Positions 1-7,588 of a stretch of DNA of 16,614 bases are shown here, piece after piece. The position numbers and the translations under genes were made by a program. Source of the DNA: an uncultured Clostridia bacterium (GTDB lineage: Bacteria; Bacillota; Clostridia; Lachnospirales; Lachnospiraceae); the NCBI GenBank assembly GCA_946405675.1, contig CAMJIC010000026.1:1-16614 (forward strand), read 5' to 3'. Below the pieces are notes generated by a model, which searched no databases, had not been told where the DNA came from, and saw only the letters and a program-made list of their open reading frames with translations. Positions within the stretch are counted from its first letter, which is position 1. Each line of letters starts with the position of its first letter.

Positions 1-149
1 TCAATCACATATTACAAGGTTGGAATCTTCATTTTTTCTTCACAATTACTTCCGGGGAATGATGAAGAACAATCTGAATGCCGGTGCTATCATACAGTCA
101 GCTGAAATCATCCTGTCATTGGCCGAAGGAACGGATCAGGCCGGATGAT

Positions 150-200
150 GTTACAAGTCACACCTTTGGACATTCCGCCGGCAGGGATGCGATTTGTAAT
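150..200. repeat. Dispersed palindromic element, copy A
   Basis: An imperfect hairpin whose left arm begins GTTACAAGTCACACC and whose right arm ends GGGATGCGATTTGTAAT, so the outer arms pair as TTACAARTC with GAYTTGTAA. It belongs to the same family as the elements at 4953-5025, 5108-5165, 11903-11937 (half), 14896-14953 and 15050-15102. It ends 34 bases before the start codon of the large surface protein, a spacing like that of copies C and F. No convincing promoter was found upstream of it, so whether it lies in the transcribed leader is unknown. Confidence 0.7.
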
Positions 201-234
201 CGAATGGCAGGATTTATGAAAAGAGGGCATTGCT

Positions 235-3200
235 ATGAAAAATCTCAAAAAAGGATTCGCTTTATTGACAACTGGTGCGCTCATGCTTGGAATGACGGCT
301 GCATCCTGTCCCGCCCAGGTCTATGACGCGACAGGTGTCCTTGGTGCGCCCGTTTCGGTTGGAGGACCGCCGTCACTGGTTGCGCCCGGGGATACGATCG
401 CGAATACGGATGTCAACATTGATGGCACTCCGGCAGGACTGAGTGTGATTGATGATGCCGGAACCACGAGCTGGACGAATGATTCCGATACGTATTACCT
501 GGCTTTTGGGTATGCTGAGGATAAGGAGCCGACGCCGGTTCCCAGAACGAATGAGGATGGGACCCCGGCGCTGGACGAGAACGGCGTGCAGATCGTGGAT
601 CTGGTCGGCGGCGTGCACAACTGGTATGAATTGAAGACAGGCCATATCGTCGGTGTCGTTGGAGGTGAGATCTCTTTTCATGAGAATACCGATTGCGACT
701 ATGCGTTCCCGGAGGGAGATTATTCCTATACGGGGGCGGACGGTACAGCCGCGCAGATCTCATCCGGTCAGATTGATGCCGGGGTGTACGCGGTCGATAC
801 GCAGATCGAGCTGAAGGCGGATGATCCTGCCCAGGGACAGGTGTTCCAAGGGTGGGCTGTGTATCAGGCAGACGGAAATAGCCTGAATGCTGTTTCTGCG
901 GACAGCCTGACTTCCGATCCGGCTCAGTTTTCCGGTGTGGAGCAGGAGATGCTGGCGGGAGCTGATGGACAGAGCGGCCAGGCACAGATCACTGTCACGG
1001 TACAAGGTCCAGGGGCACCTACCGTGTTCATTCCTGTCTATGGGACCCAGGCTCCGGAGCCTGAACCCGAATCATCGGCACCAGAAGGAGGCCAGGTGAC
1101 ATCCGATCCTGCGGCTCAGGGAGGAGAGCAGACGACGGGGGATCCTGTGGCTGCGGGAGGAGGTCAGCCTGTGACCGATCCTTCCTTGTCCCCTGCAGCG
1201 GATCCATCAGCCCTCAACCCTGGATCTGATCAGTCGGGGCTTGACTGGAGCGACGAGACAGTGCTGTTTACGGACGGAGCGAACCAGACCAGGATTCTTA
1301 CCGCCAAGAATGCGGCGATTGAGAACCTTCTGCCCACGCTGAATCAGGATGGCACTTCCAGCGTAGCTGTGGTTCCGGGAACAGCTGTTACGGTGACAGC
1401 GAGTCCGGCTCCTGACGGAATGCAGTTCCAGCGGTGGAACGTGATATCAGATGGAGCAGCTGAGACAAGTACACTGACTGATCCGGTTCTGACAGTTACC
1501 GTAGGTGAGACGGACATTATGGTTGAAGCGGTATACACTGAGCTGCCGCAGGCAAAGATTCTGACGGCATTCAATGCCGCGATTACGAATCTGCCTCCCA
1601 CTTACAATGAGGATGGTTCTTCGAGCGTCGCCGTACAGCCGGGAACAACAGTGACGGTTAGCGCCAACGCTGCTCCGGAAGGACAGCAGTTCCAGGAATG
1701 GAGCATCATGTCCCAGGATGCAGAGATCCTTTCAGAGATTACGGATCCTACGATGGAGATCGTGGTGAACCAGGATAATGTGAGCGTCCAGCCGAGATAT
1801 GTTGATCTTCCTGCAACCTGGACTTTGACTGCGAATCATGCGCTGATTACCGATCCGGCTCCTGTCTACAATGAGGATGGGACGTACAGTGTTGCCGTGG
1901 AGGACGGGACCGTTGTCAGCCTGAGCGCGGCTGAAGCCCCCCAGGGACAGCAGTTTAAGCAGTGGAATGTGGCATCCGCGGGAGACGCGGAGACCACCGA
2001 CCTGGCATCTCCTGTTCTGGAGGTGACCGTGCACGCGTCAGATGTGACAGTGGAAGCGGTATATGAGGATATCCCTGTCCCGAAGGCGATCCTCAAGGCG
2101 GTCAACGCTGCCATCGATAATCTGGAAGCTACGGATAATGGAGACGGGACGTACAGTGTTGCCGTGGAGGACGGGACAACGGTCAGGCTGAGCGCGGCCG
2201 AAGCTCCGGAGGGACAGCAGTTTAAGCAGTGGAATGTGGCATCCGCGGGAGACGCGGAGACCACCGACCTGGAATCTCCTGTTCTGGAGGTGACAGTGCA
2301 CGCGTCAGATGTGACGGCGGAAGCGGTATATGAGGCGATTCCGCAGCCTGAGACGCCGAAGGAAACAGAACCGGCAACGCAGCCTGAGACGCCGAAGGAA
2401 ACAGAGCCGGCGCCCCAGCCTGAGACACCGGAGCAGACCGAGGCTGCCCCCAGGAAACTGAATACCTTCAGACTGCTCAACTCGTCGATTGAGAATGTAC
2501 AGCCTGCAGCTGACGAAGCAGGTATTCCGGATGGCAGGACCATACAGGAAAAAGCAGAGGAAATTGCCCAGAGCGCGGTAACGGACGCTGAGGGAAATAC
2601 TTCTCTGGAGGCCGAGGCAGGGACTACCATCAGTGTTACGGCGGATGCAGCGCCGGAGGGGCAGCAATTCAAAGAGTGGAAGGTGACTTCATCCGGTGAG
2701 GTGGTTACTTCCAGCCTGACCGAACCTACCCTCGAGGTGACGCTCAGCACGGACGATGTGACGGTTGAGCCGGTCTATGTTCAGGCGCAGGCGGACACGC
2801 CCCAGATCCTGGATTCCCAGGTCACGGTGGTGCAGCCGGCGGAAGGCGGTGCGATCAACCTGACAGAGCTTAAGGCAGTGGACGGGACGACGAATCAATA
2901 TACGTATACGCTCTCGCCGCTTCCCGGATACCAGATCGACAGCTTTACGGCAACAATGGGCGGAGCAGTATTGGAAAGCTCCACGCTGTCTGAGGACAGG
3001 ACGATCCTGATGTTTACGGCCCTTAACAATGTTGACCCCGCATCCATCACAGTTACAGCTTCACTGACGCTTGTGACACATACCCTGACCGTGAGAGCAG
3101 GCAGCGGGAGCGGATCCTATCAGCAGGGCGAGCAGGTTGTGATCACGGCTGATCCTCCGAAAAAGGGTTATCAGTTCAGCAGCTGGATGCTGCTGCAGGG

Positions 3201-3948
3201 CAACGGGAGTTTTGCTTCGGAGACCAGATCTCAGACAAAATTTACCATGGCATCTGAGGACACCATCATCCGGGCGCAGTACGAGCTGATCCCGTACATG
3301 CTTTCTGTGAAAAACGGAACCGGAAGCGGCTCCTTTACAAAGGGAACCGAGGTTGATATCGTGCCGAATTTCCCGCCGTCAGGAAAGGAATTCGACAGAT
3401 GGGAGAAGACGAGCGGAAAGGTAAAGTTTGACGACATCAACAGCTATTACGCGACGATCACCATGAAGGCAAATGACACAGTCGTGACAGCTCTTTATAA
3501 GGATGGACCGGATCCGAACAATAACACGATCACAGGATTGGAGAACGGTGCGGAATACCTGAAGAGCACGACGCTGACCTTCACGGCGGCCGGAGCCGGG
3601 ATGGAAAACGGCAATCCGAATCCCGGAGATTACCGGTACAGGCCGGCGAGCTACCAGATCGGGAGCGTCGGCGGTTCCTGGACGGCTTCTCCGTATACAA
3701 CATCCATGGCAATCAATGCGGCAGGCGACTATACGCTTACCGTCACCTATGCAAAGGATGTCTATGATGGAAGCAGCTGGAATCCGGACGGAACGAATGT
3801 GACGAAGTCCATTACCTTCCATGTGGTGAATGCGCTGTCAGTCCAGACCGGTGACAGCAGTCCGCTGATCCCGCTGGCAATCGCAGGAGGAGCGGCACTG
3901 GCAGTGATCATTCTTCTGATCATTGTCCTCAAAAAACGCAGGAAGTAA
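235..3948 (+). CDS. Large repeat-rich secreted surface protein with InlB-like repeats and C-terminal anchor
   Basis: A 1237-residue exported protein, probably displayed on the cell surface; its ligand is unknown. Residues 1-27 form a signal peptide (KKGFALLTTGALMLGM core; a Cys at 25 follows AAS but the lipobox is poor). Residues 40-270 are an N-terminal domain I do not recognise, followed by a Pro/Gly/Glu-rich linker (about 273-335). Four tandem units of 88-89 residues start at 354, 442, 530 and 619, each with a GQQFxxWxVxS core as in InlB B-repeat/'bacterial repeat' domains. A PETPKETEPA linker (704-739) precedes a diverged fifth unit (744-848). Two further repeat domains (about 949-1020 and 1021-1095) and a small beta domain follow. 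The C-terminus is VQTGDSSPL, then a hydrophobic segment (about 1212-1232) and KKRRK: a sortase-like tail lacking a canonical LPXTG. An AGAGGG ribosome site lies 7 bases before the ATG. Adhesin or wall protein is an inference from architecture. Confidence 0.88.
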   Translation: MKNLKKGFALLTTGALMLGMTAASCPAQVYDATGVLGAPVSVGGPPSLVAPGDTIANTDVNIDGTPAGLSVIDDAGTTSWTNDSDTYYLAFGYAEDKEPTPVPRTNEDGTPALDENGVQIVDLVGGVHNWYELKTGHIVGVVGGEISFHENTDCDYAFPEGDYSYTGADGTAAQISSGQIDAGVYAVDTQIELKADDPAQGQVFQGWAVYQADGNSLNAVSADSLTSDPAQFSGVEQEMLAGADGQSGQAQITVTVQGPGAPTVFIPVYGTQAPEPEPESSAPEGGQVTSDPAAQGGEQTTGDPVAAGGGQPVTDPSLSPAADPSALNPGSDQSGLDWSDETVLFTDGANQTRILTAKNAAIENLLPTLNQDGTSSVAVVPGTAVTVTASPAPDGMQFQRWNVISDGAAETSTLTDPVLTVTVGETDIMVEAVYTELPQAKILTAFNAAITNLPPTYNEDGSSSVAVQPGTTVTVSANAAPEGQQFQEWSIMSQDAEILSEITDPTMEIVVNQDNVSVQPRYVDLPATWTLTANHALITDPAPVYNEDGTYSVAVEDGTVVSLSAAEAPQGQQFKQWNVASAGDAETTDLASPVLEVTVHASDVTVEAVYEDIPVPKAILKAVNAAIDNLEATDNGDGTYSVAVEDGTTVRLSAAEAPEGQQFKQWNVASAGDAETTDLESPVLEVTVHASDVTAEAVYEAIPQPETPKETEPATQPETPKETEPAPQPETPEQTEAAPRKLNTFRLLNSSIENVQPAADEAGIPDGRTIQEKAEEIAQSAVTDAEGNTSLEAEAGTTISVTADAAPEGQQFKEWKVTSSGEVVTSSLTEPTLEVTLSTDDVTVEPVYVQAQADTPQILDSQVTVVQPAEGGAINLTELKAVDGTTNQYTYTLSPLPGYQIDSFTATMGGAVLESSTLSEDRTILMFTALNNVDPASITVTASLTLVTHTLTVRAGSGSGSYQQGEQVVITADPPKKGYQFSSWMLLQGNGSFASETRSQTKFTMASEDTIIRAQYELIPYMLSVKNGTGSGSFTKGTEVDIVPNFPPSGKEFDRWEKTSGKVKFDDINSYYATITMKANDTVVTALYKDGPDPNNNTITGLENGAEYLKSTTLTFTAAGAGMENGNPNPGDYRYRPASYQIGSVGGSWTASPYTTSMAINAAGDYTLTVTYAKDVYDGSSWNPDGTNVTKSITFHVVNALSVQTGDSSPLIPLAIAGGAALAVIILLIIVLKKRRK
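1294..2338 (+). repeat. Four tandem coding repeats (88-89 codons each) in the surface protein
   Basis: Units begin near 1294, 1558, 1822 and 2089. Units 1 and 2 are diverged. Units 3 and 4 are nearly identical at the DNA level: 1879-2068 matches 2146-2335 at an offset of exactly 267 bases, with only scattered substitutions. Encoded hallmarks are GTYSVAVEDGT, EGQQFKQWNVASAGDAETT and a closing VEAVYE. The near-identity of one adjacent pair against diverged neighbours indicates a recent in-frame duplication or gene conversion, so copy number may vary between strains. Confidence 0.85.
2344..2451 (+). repeat. Three 36-bp tandem repeats encoding a Pro/Glu linker
   Basis: Three 12-codon units start at 2344, 2380 and 2416 and encode QPETPKETEPAT, QPETPKETEPAP and QPETPEQTEAAP. 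The first two are almost identical in DNA. The segment separates the four regular beta repeats from the diverged fifth unit and is probably an extended spacer. Confidence 0.85.
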
Positions 3949-4026
3949 GGCTTTCGTAATGACTGACAGGAACAGATAATTCCTTGAACGACAGTTTAGG
4001 ATCAAGGAATAATAAGTTCCTGCAGT

Positions 4027-4074
4027 AAGAAAACACCCCCTCCCGGTATCATCCGGAAGGGGGTGTCTGATTTT
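4027..4074. terminator. Bidirectional intrinsic terminator between surface protein and HAD gene
   Basis: A strong hairpin with 14-base arms (4033-4046, ACACCCCCTCCCGG, and 4053-4066, CCGGAAGGGGGTGT; one G-U pair) and a 6-base loop. It is followed by GATTTT on the plus strand and by a TTTTCTTA tract on the minus strand, so it can end both convergent transcripts. A weaker 9-bp inverted repeat (3979-3987 with 4002-4010, ATTCCTTGA/TCAAGGAAT) lies just upstream without a T-tract. Confidence 0.85.
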
Positions 4075-4078
4075 GGAT

Positions 4079-4912
4079 CTACAGGCAGAAGCGATGGAGG
4101 ATCTCTGCGATGCCGCCGTGGTTATTGTCATTTTCCGTAACATAATCTGCCTGCTTTTTCAGCGACTCATCCGCATTCTGCATGGCACAGCCGATCCCCG
4201 CAGCAAGGATCATGGGAAGGTCGTTCTCCGCGTCCCCGGCACTGACTGTGTTCCCGATGGGAATGCCTGTTTTCTGTGCAATGAAACGAAGGGAGGAACC
4301 CTTGTTGACGCCGGGCAGGACGATCTCAAGGAGCCAGGGGTTGGACTGGAAGCAGTCAAGTCTTCCACCTATCTTCTGTTCAAAGAACTTCCGGAAACGG
4401 GTGATGTTTTCCGGATGCGCAAAGTCAAGACATAACAGCTTCGGGGGCGGCGCGATCTTCGCGTCCCGGATATTCGGGTAAAGCTCCAACGGGAGATTCT
4501 GGATCGCAAGATAACGCCGCAAAGAGTCATTGTCGGTTTCCGAGACGACCGAGGTGTCTGTATAGGTCTGGATATGGATGCCGAATGACCTTGCAAGGTC
4601 AAAGGCTTCTGCCATCAGGTCGAGGGGGACAGAGTGCCTGAGCAGTTCCTCTTCATGGAACGTATCATACACAATCGCCCCGTTGCTGCTGCTGACCCAA
4701 AGGTTTTCCATCCCATACAGGCCAAGCTCAGTCAGAAGATTCCGCGCACCGCTCAGCGCCCGCCCGGTAGAGATCACAAAGAGATTCCCCCGTTCCATGA
4801 AATCATGGATCGCAAGACGATTCTCTTCACTAAGCGTTTTATCCGTATTGACCAGTGTTTCATCGATGTCCGAAAAGAACAGGATCCTTCCGGAAAGCTT
4901 TCTTTCTGTCAT
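4079..4912 (-). CDS. Cof-type HAD-IIB family hydrolase (sugar-phosphate phosphatase-like)
   Basis: A 277-residue cytoplasmic phosphatase of the HAD superfamily, Cof/YidA-like class IIB. Motif I is DIDET (nucleophile Asp15, acid Asp17), motif II is the ISTGR stretch at 47-51, motif III Lys is Lys204 in NKGSSL, and motif IV is GDAEND with Asp227 and Asp231. The large middle insertion (about 85-200) is the C2 cap typical of the subfamily. Length is normal. The family dephosphorylates sugar phosphates or other small phosphorylated metabolites; the substrate cannot be told from sequence. It is transcribed divergently from alaX under a consensus-like promoter (5040-5069), and its predicted leader carries palindromic copy B. 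It converges on the surface protein gene with a shared terminator. Confidence 0.9.
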   Translation of the reverse strand: MTERKLSGRILFFSDIDETLVNTDKTLSEENRLAIHDFMERGNLFVISTGRALSGARNLLTELGLYGMENLWVSSSNGAIVYDTFHEEELLRHSVPLDLMAEAFDLARSFGIHIQTYTDTSVVSETDNDSLRRYLAIQNLPLELYPNIRDAKIAPPPKLLCLDFAHPENITRFRKFFEQKIGGRLDCFQSNPWLLEIVLPGVNKGSSLRFIAQKTGIPIGNTVSAGDAENDLPMILAAGIGCAMQNADESLKKQADYVTENDNNHGGIAEILHRFCL

Positions 4913-4952
4913 ATGATGATACCGGGAATATTCCTTTCTGGTATATTTGTTT

Positions 4953-5025
4953 CGTACTGCAAGTCACGCACCTGCCAGCGGGCACACCCACATGCCGCCC
5001 GCTGGCGGGGGTGTGATTTGTAACG
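4953..5025. repeat. Dispersed palindromic element, copy B (leader of HAD gene)
   Basis: The left arm starts CGTACTGCAAGTCACGCACC and the right arm ends GGTGTGATTTGTAACG. The inner stem pairs GCCAGCGGGC with GCCCGCTGGC. The whole palindrome is about 73 bases, the longest copy here. On the minus strand it starts about 8 bases after the predicted HAD transcription start and ends 40 bases before the HAD start codon, so it would fold at the 5' end of that mRNA. Confidence 0.8.
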
Positions 5026-5039
5026 AACGTGTTTGATGG

Positions 5040-5069
5040 ATTATAGAGAACAGACGGCTGACTTGTCAA
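5040..5069 (-). promoter_or_regulatory. Sigma-70 type promoter for the HAD gene
   Basis: On the minus strand, TTGACA (5064-5069) is followed after 18 bases by TATAAT (5040-5045); both hexamers match the consensus exactly. Predicted start near 5033. Its -35 box overlaps the -35 box of the plus-strand alaX promoter because TTGTCAA reads as TTGACAA on the other strand. Confidence 0.75.
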
Positions 5070-5091
5070 TCCGCAGCAGGAAGGATATACT
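5063..5091 (+). promoter_or_regulatory. Sigma-70 type promoter for alaX
   Basis: TTGTCA (5063-5068), a 17-base spacer, then TATACT (5086-5091). Predicted start near 5098, giving a leader of about 93 bases that contains palindromic copy C. It shares its -35 hexamer with the divergent HAD promoter. Confidence 0.75.
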
Positions 5092-5107
5092 ATTTTGCAT
5101 GAAATTT

Positions 5108-5165
5108 GCTTCATGCCGCACCCTTGTCCACAGGCCGGCCCGCTGGCAAGGGTGCGGCTTGTTAC
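5108..5165. repeat. Dispersed palindromic element, copy C (leader of alaX)
   Basis: The perfect inner stem GCCGCACCCTTG (5115-5126) pairs with CAAGGGTGCGGC (5147-5158). The right end GGCTTGTTAC keeps the family terminus, while the left terminus is decayed. The centre CAGGCCGGCCCGCTGG closely matches the centre of copies D and E in the same orientation. It begins about 10 bases after the predicted alaX transcription start and ends 25 bases before ATG 5191. Confidence 0.8.
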
Positions 5166-5190
5166 CGATATTAATTTTAAGAAGGAACGG

Positions 5191-6387
5191 ATGGGCATGA
5201 CGCAGAAGCTTTATTATGAGGACACCTATACGAAAGAATTCGACGCCTGCGTGACGGGCGTGAGAGAGGACAGGGGCAGGTACCTGATCAGGCTGGACCG
5301 CTGTGCCTTTTATCCGGAAGGCGGCGGGCAGGGCGGTGACCGCGGGAAACTGACGCGGCCAGGGCATGCAGATGTCGCGGTGCTTGATACGATAGAAGAA
5401 GGAGAGGATATTTTCCTGATCTGCGAAGAATCTCTGCCGGTGGGGGAAATGGTACATGGCATCCTGGACTGGGAGGTGCGGTTCGACCGTATGCAGAACC
5501 ATTCGGGAGAGCATATTGTGAGCGGCCTGATCCATGAGAGGTATGGGTACAACAATGTAGGGTTCCATATGAGCCAGGGCCTGATGACGATCGACCTGGA
5601 CGGTGAGATCCCGGAGGATGGCCTTGCATGGATTGAAAAGCGTGCGAACGAGACTGTCTGGGCGGATGTTCCGGTTCTTACAAGGGTATATTCTCCGGAG
5701 GAAGCGAAAGCGGTTACCTACCGCAGCAAGAAAGAGCTGGACGGGGAGATCAGGGTGGTCACGATCCCCGGCGCGGATGCATGCGCCTGCTGCGGCACCC
5801 ATGTCGCCAGGACAGGTGAGATCGGGATCATCAAGATCCTCGGACATGAAAGGTTCAAGGGCGGCGTGCGGATGGAGCTTGCGTGCGGGAGATGGGCATA
5901 CGAATATCTGGCACAGGTATTTGACCGGAATCATGAGGTTTCTGTCTGCCTGAGCAGCAGGATGCTGGAGACCGGAGAAGCTGCCCGAAGGCTGACGGAA
6001 GAGAATTCCCGCCTGAAGGGAAGCCTGATCGGGATCAGGTACCGCATGATCGACGCCCTGGCGGAACAACTGGCAGGAGCGGGGGATGTACTTCTGTTTA
6101 CTTCGGATCCAGATCCGGTCATGGCACAGAAGCTGGCAGCGAAGGTCATGGAAGGCTGCGGCGGAAAAGCCTTTGCTTTTGCAGGCTCCGATACGGATGG
6201 ATATAAATACGCAGCAGGGCAAAAGGACGGTGACCTGAAGGCGCTTGTGAGGGAAATGAACCAGGCGCTGGAGGGAAGAGGCGGAGGAAAGCCATTCTTC
6301 CAGCAGGGCAGCGTACACGCAGGCAGGGAAGCGGTTGAAATGTATCTGAAGGGCATCTGCCATAGCCTGACGGTGCGTGAGATATAG
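5191..6387 (+). CDS. alaX: Alanyl-tRNA editing protein, AlaX-L type
   Basis: A 398-residue stand-alone editing domain that removes wrongly attached Ser or Gly from tRNA-Ala. It has an N-terminal barrel with FYPEGGGQGGD (40-50), zinc/catalytic motif 1 HSGEH (His104, His108), motif 2 with Cys200 and His204 in CACCGTH, and a C-terminal DHHA1-like RNA-binding domain ending with GGGKPFFQQG. Length and the DHHA1 tail mark the long (AlaX-L) class. Start chosen: AAGGA at 5182-5186 serves ATG 5191 (MGMTQK, 4-base gap) or ATG 5197 (MTQK, 10-base gap). An upstream in-frame ATG at 5095 would make part of the palindromic repeat coding and lies before the predicted transcription start, so it was rejected. 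It is monocistronic, or read through into the rml leader, since no clear terminator follows. Confidence 0.93.
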   Translation: MGMTQKLYYEDTYTKEFDACVTGVREDRGRYLIRLDRCAFYPEGGGQGGDRGKLTRPGHADVAVLDTIEEGEDIFLICEESLPVGEMVHGILDWEVRFDRMQNHSGEHIVSGLIHERYGYNNVGFHMSQGLMTIDLDGEIPEDGLAWIEKRANETVWADVPVLTRVYSPEEAKAVTYRSKKELDGEIRVVTIPGADACACCGTHVARTGEIGIIKILGHERFKGGVRMELACGRWAYEYLAQVFDRNHEVSVCLSSRMLETGEAARRLTEENSRLKGSLIGIRYRMIDALAEQLAGAGDVLLFTSDPDPVMAQKLAAKVMEGCGGKAFAFAGSDTDGYKYAAGQKDGDLKALVREMNQALEGRGGGKPFFQQGSVHAGREAVEMYLKGICHSLTVREI

Positions 6388-6470
6388 CCAGACAGACTGC
6401 ATCAGGAAGTCAGATATAGACGCAGAAAAGCATGTGTCTATAGAGAAGTTTCTAATGAGAAGATGATTCA

Positions 6471-6624
6471 TGGGACTGGTACTTGTGTCCCAAATAGGGT
6501 ATGATTGACGTAACTGTTTAGAACGGGTTCTGAACAGCTCCTTACTGATGAACAATTATCAGTAAGACAGGAATGTGCAATTTGGTCCCTTCCCTTTGCG
6601 GGGCAGGGATTGTTTCTGGGACAG
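6471..6624 (+). promoter_or_regulatory. Leader region of the rml operon with several inverted repeats
   Basis: The 290-base gap between alaX and rmlA contains no gene. It holds TGGGAC (6471-6476) pairing with GTCCCA (6487-6492). CTGTTTAGAAC (6514-6524) pairs with GTTCTGAACAG (6527-6537). A perfect 9-bp hairpin CTTACTGAT (6541-6549) pairs with ATCAGTAAG (6558-6566). A looser CCCT/AGGG stem lies around 6582-6624. A TATGAT at 6500-6505 could be a -10 box, but the -35 position (TGGTAC) is poor, so the rml promoter is not settled. Confidence 0.4.
6509..6546 (+). repeat. Second repeat family, copy upstream of rmlA
   Basis: CGTAACTGTTTAGAAC followed by GGGTTCTGAACAGCTCC forms a near-palindrome. Laid without gaps against 13453-13490 it matches at 27 of 38 positions, including the GAACAG and CGTAA blocks. 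It is intergenic in both places. Confidence 0.5.
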
Positions 6625-6677
6625 ACAAGGCAGCATGTCATGAATGCGTATTGCCGCAAGAAAGGAGCCCCGATATT

Positions 6678-7574
6678 ATGAAGGGAATCATATTAGCAGG
6701 AGGGAGTGGAACCAGGCTGTATCCGCTTACCATGGTGACATCAAAGCAGCTGCTTCCGATCTATGACAAACCGATGATCTATTACCCGATGTCAGTGCTG
6801 ATGTCGGCCGGGATCCGGGACATCCTGATCATTTCAACCCCTGCTGACACGCCAAGGTTTGAAGAGCTTCTGGGAGACGGGAGCCAGTTTGGGGTACGGC
6901 TTTCCTACAAGGTTCAGCCGAGTCCGGACGGGCTTGCGCAGGCATTTGTACTCGGCGCGGAGTTTATCGGGGACGATACCGTATGCATGATCCTGGGCGA
7001 CAATATCTTCTTCGGGCATGGCCTCAAGCGCCGTCTGAAGCTTGCGGTCAAACATGCGGAAAGCGGAGAGGGCGCGACGGTATTTGGCTACTATGTGGAA
7101 GATCCGGAGCGCTTCGGCATCGTTTCCTTCAATTCAGACGGAAAAGCAGAGAGCATTGAAGAAAAGCCTGAGCATCCGAAGAGCAACTATTGTGTGACAG
7201 GGTTGTATTTCTATGATAACCGTGTCGTGGAGTATGCCAGGAACCTGAAGCCCAGCGCCAGGGGAGAACTTGAGATCACGGATCTGAACCGGATCTACCT
7301 GGAGAAGGGGGAACTGAATGTGGAGGTTCTCGGGCAGGGCTTTACCTGGCTTGACACAGGGACGCACGAATCCCTGGTGGACGCCACCAATTTTGTAAAG
7401 ACGGTGGAACAGCATGAACACCGTAAGATTGCCTGCCTGGAGGAGATCGCATTCCGGAACGGATGGATCAGCAGGGAGGAGATGCTGAAGGTTTATGAGG
7501 TGCTGAAGAAGAATCAGTATGGCCAGTATCTCAAGGATGTGCTCGACGGAAAGTTCATAGACGTGATGCAGTAA
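6678..7574 (+). CDS. rmlA: Glucose-1-phosphate thymidylyltransferase RmlA
   Basis: A 298-residue enzyme making dTDP-glucose from glucose-1-phosphate and dTTP, the first step of dTDP-L-rhamnose synthesis in the cytosol. The nucleotide-binding motif LAGGSGTRLYPLT is at residues 6-18, followed by KQLLPIYDKPMIYYP and the metal-binding LGDNIFFGHGL region. ETDLNRIYL-like (EITDLNRIYL) and TWLDTGTHESL motifs are also typical. Start chosen at ATG 6678, with AAAGGAG at 6661-6667 about 10 bases upstream; the frame is open to 6573, but that part has no family similarity. It is first in the order rmlA-rmlB-rmlD-rmlC and ends in TAA embedded in the ribosome site of rmlB. Confidence 0.96.
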   Translation: MKGIILAGGSGTRLYPLTMVTSKQLLPIYDKPMIYYPMSVLMSAGIRDILIISTPADTPRFEELLGDGSQFGVRLSYKVQPSPDGLAQAFVLGAEFIGDDTVCMILGDNIFFGHGLKRRLKLAVKHAESGEGATVFGYYVEDPERFGIVSFNSDGKAESIEEKPEHPKSNYCVTGLYFYDNRVVEYARNLKPSARGELEITDLNRIYLEKGELNVEVLGQGFTWLDTGTHESLVDATNFVKTVEQHEHRKIACLEEIAFRNGWISREEMLKVYEVLKKNQYGQYLKDVLDGKFIDVMQ

Positions 7575-7579
7575 GGAGG
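7573..7579 (+). promoter_or_regulatory. Ribosome binding site that decides the rmlB start
   Basis: AAGGAGG overlaps the rmlA stop codon and directly abuts an in-frame ATG at 7580, leaving no room for initiation there. ATG 7589, 9 bases after the site, has normal spacing and gives the usual family N-terminus MTIIVTGGAGFIG. Confidence 0.8.
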
Positions 7580-7588
7580 ATGGATCAA

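Noticed and set aside
78..326. 82-codon open frame overlapping the start of the surface protein
   Set aside because: No ribosome site, no recognisable content, runs through palindromic copy A and into the signal peptide region of the real gene.
1294..2451. Regularly spaced repeats considered as a CRISPR-like array
   Set aside because: The period is 264-267 bases and stays in frame within a coding sequence; these are protein domain repeats.
1866..2750. 294-codon open frame on the minus strand inside the surface protein
   Set aside because: Low-complexity Ser/Val/Thr-rich translation that mirrors the repeats of the plus-strand gene.
5095..5190. Upstream extension of alaX from ATG 5095
   Set aside because: It precedes the predicted transcription start (about 5098), has no ribosome site, and translates the palindromic element into a PHPCPQAGPLARV-like peptide unrelated to AlaX.
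5041..6555. 504-codon open frame on the minus strand opposite alaX
   Set aside because: Antisense shadow of a clearly conserved gene; no recognisable domain, and its 3' end runs into the promoter region and palindromes.
7580..7588. ATG 7580 as the rmlB start
   Set aside because: It directly abuts the AAGGAGG ribosome site with no spacing; ATG 7589 fits better.
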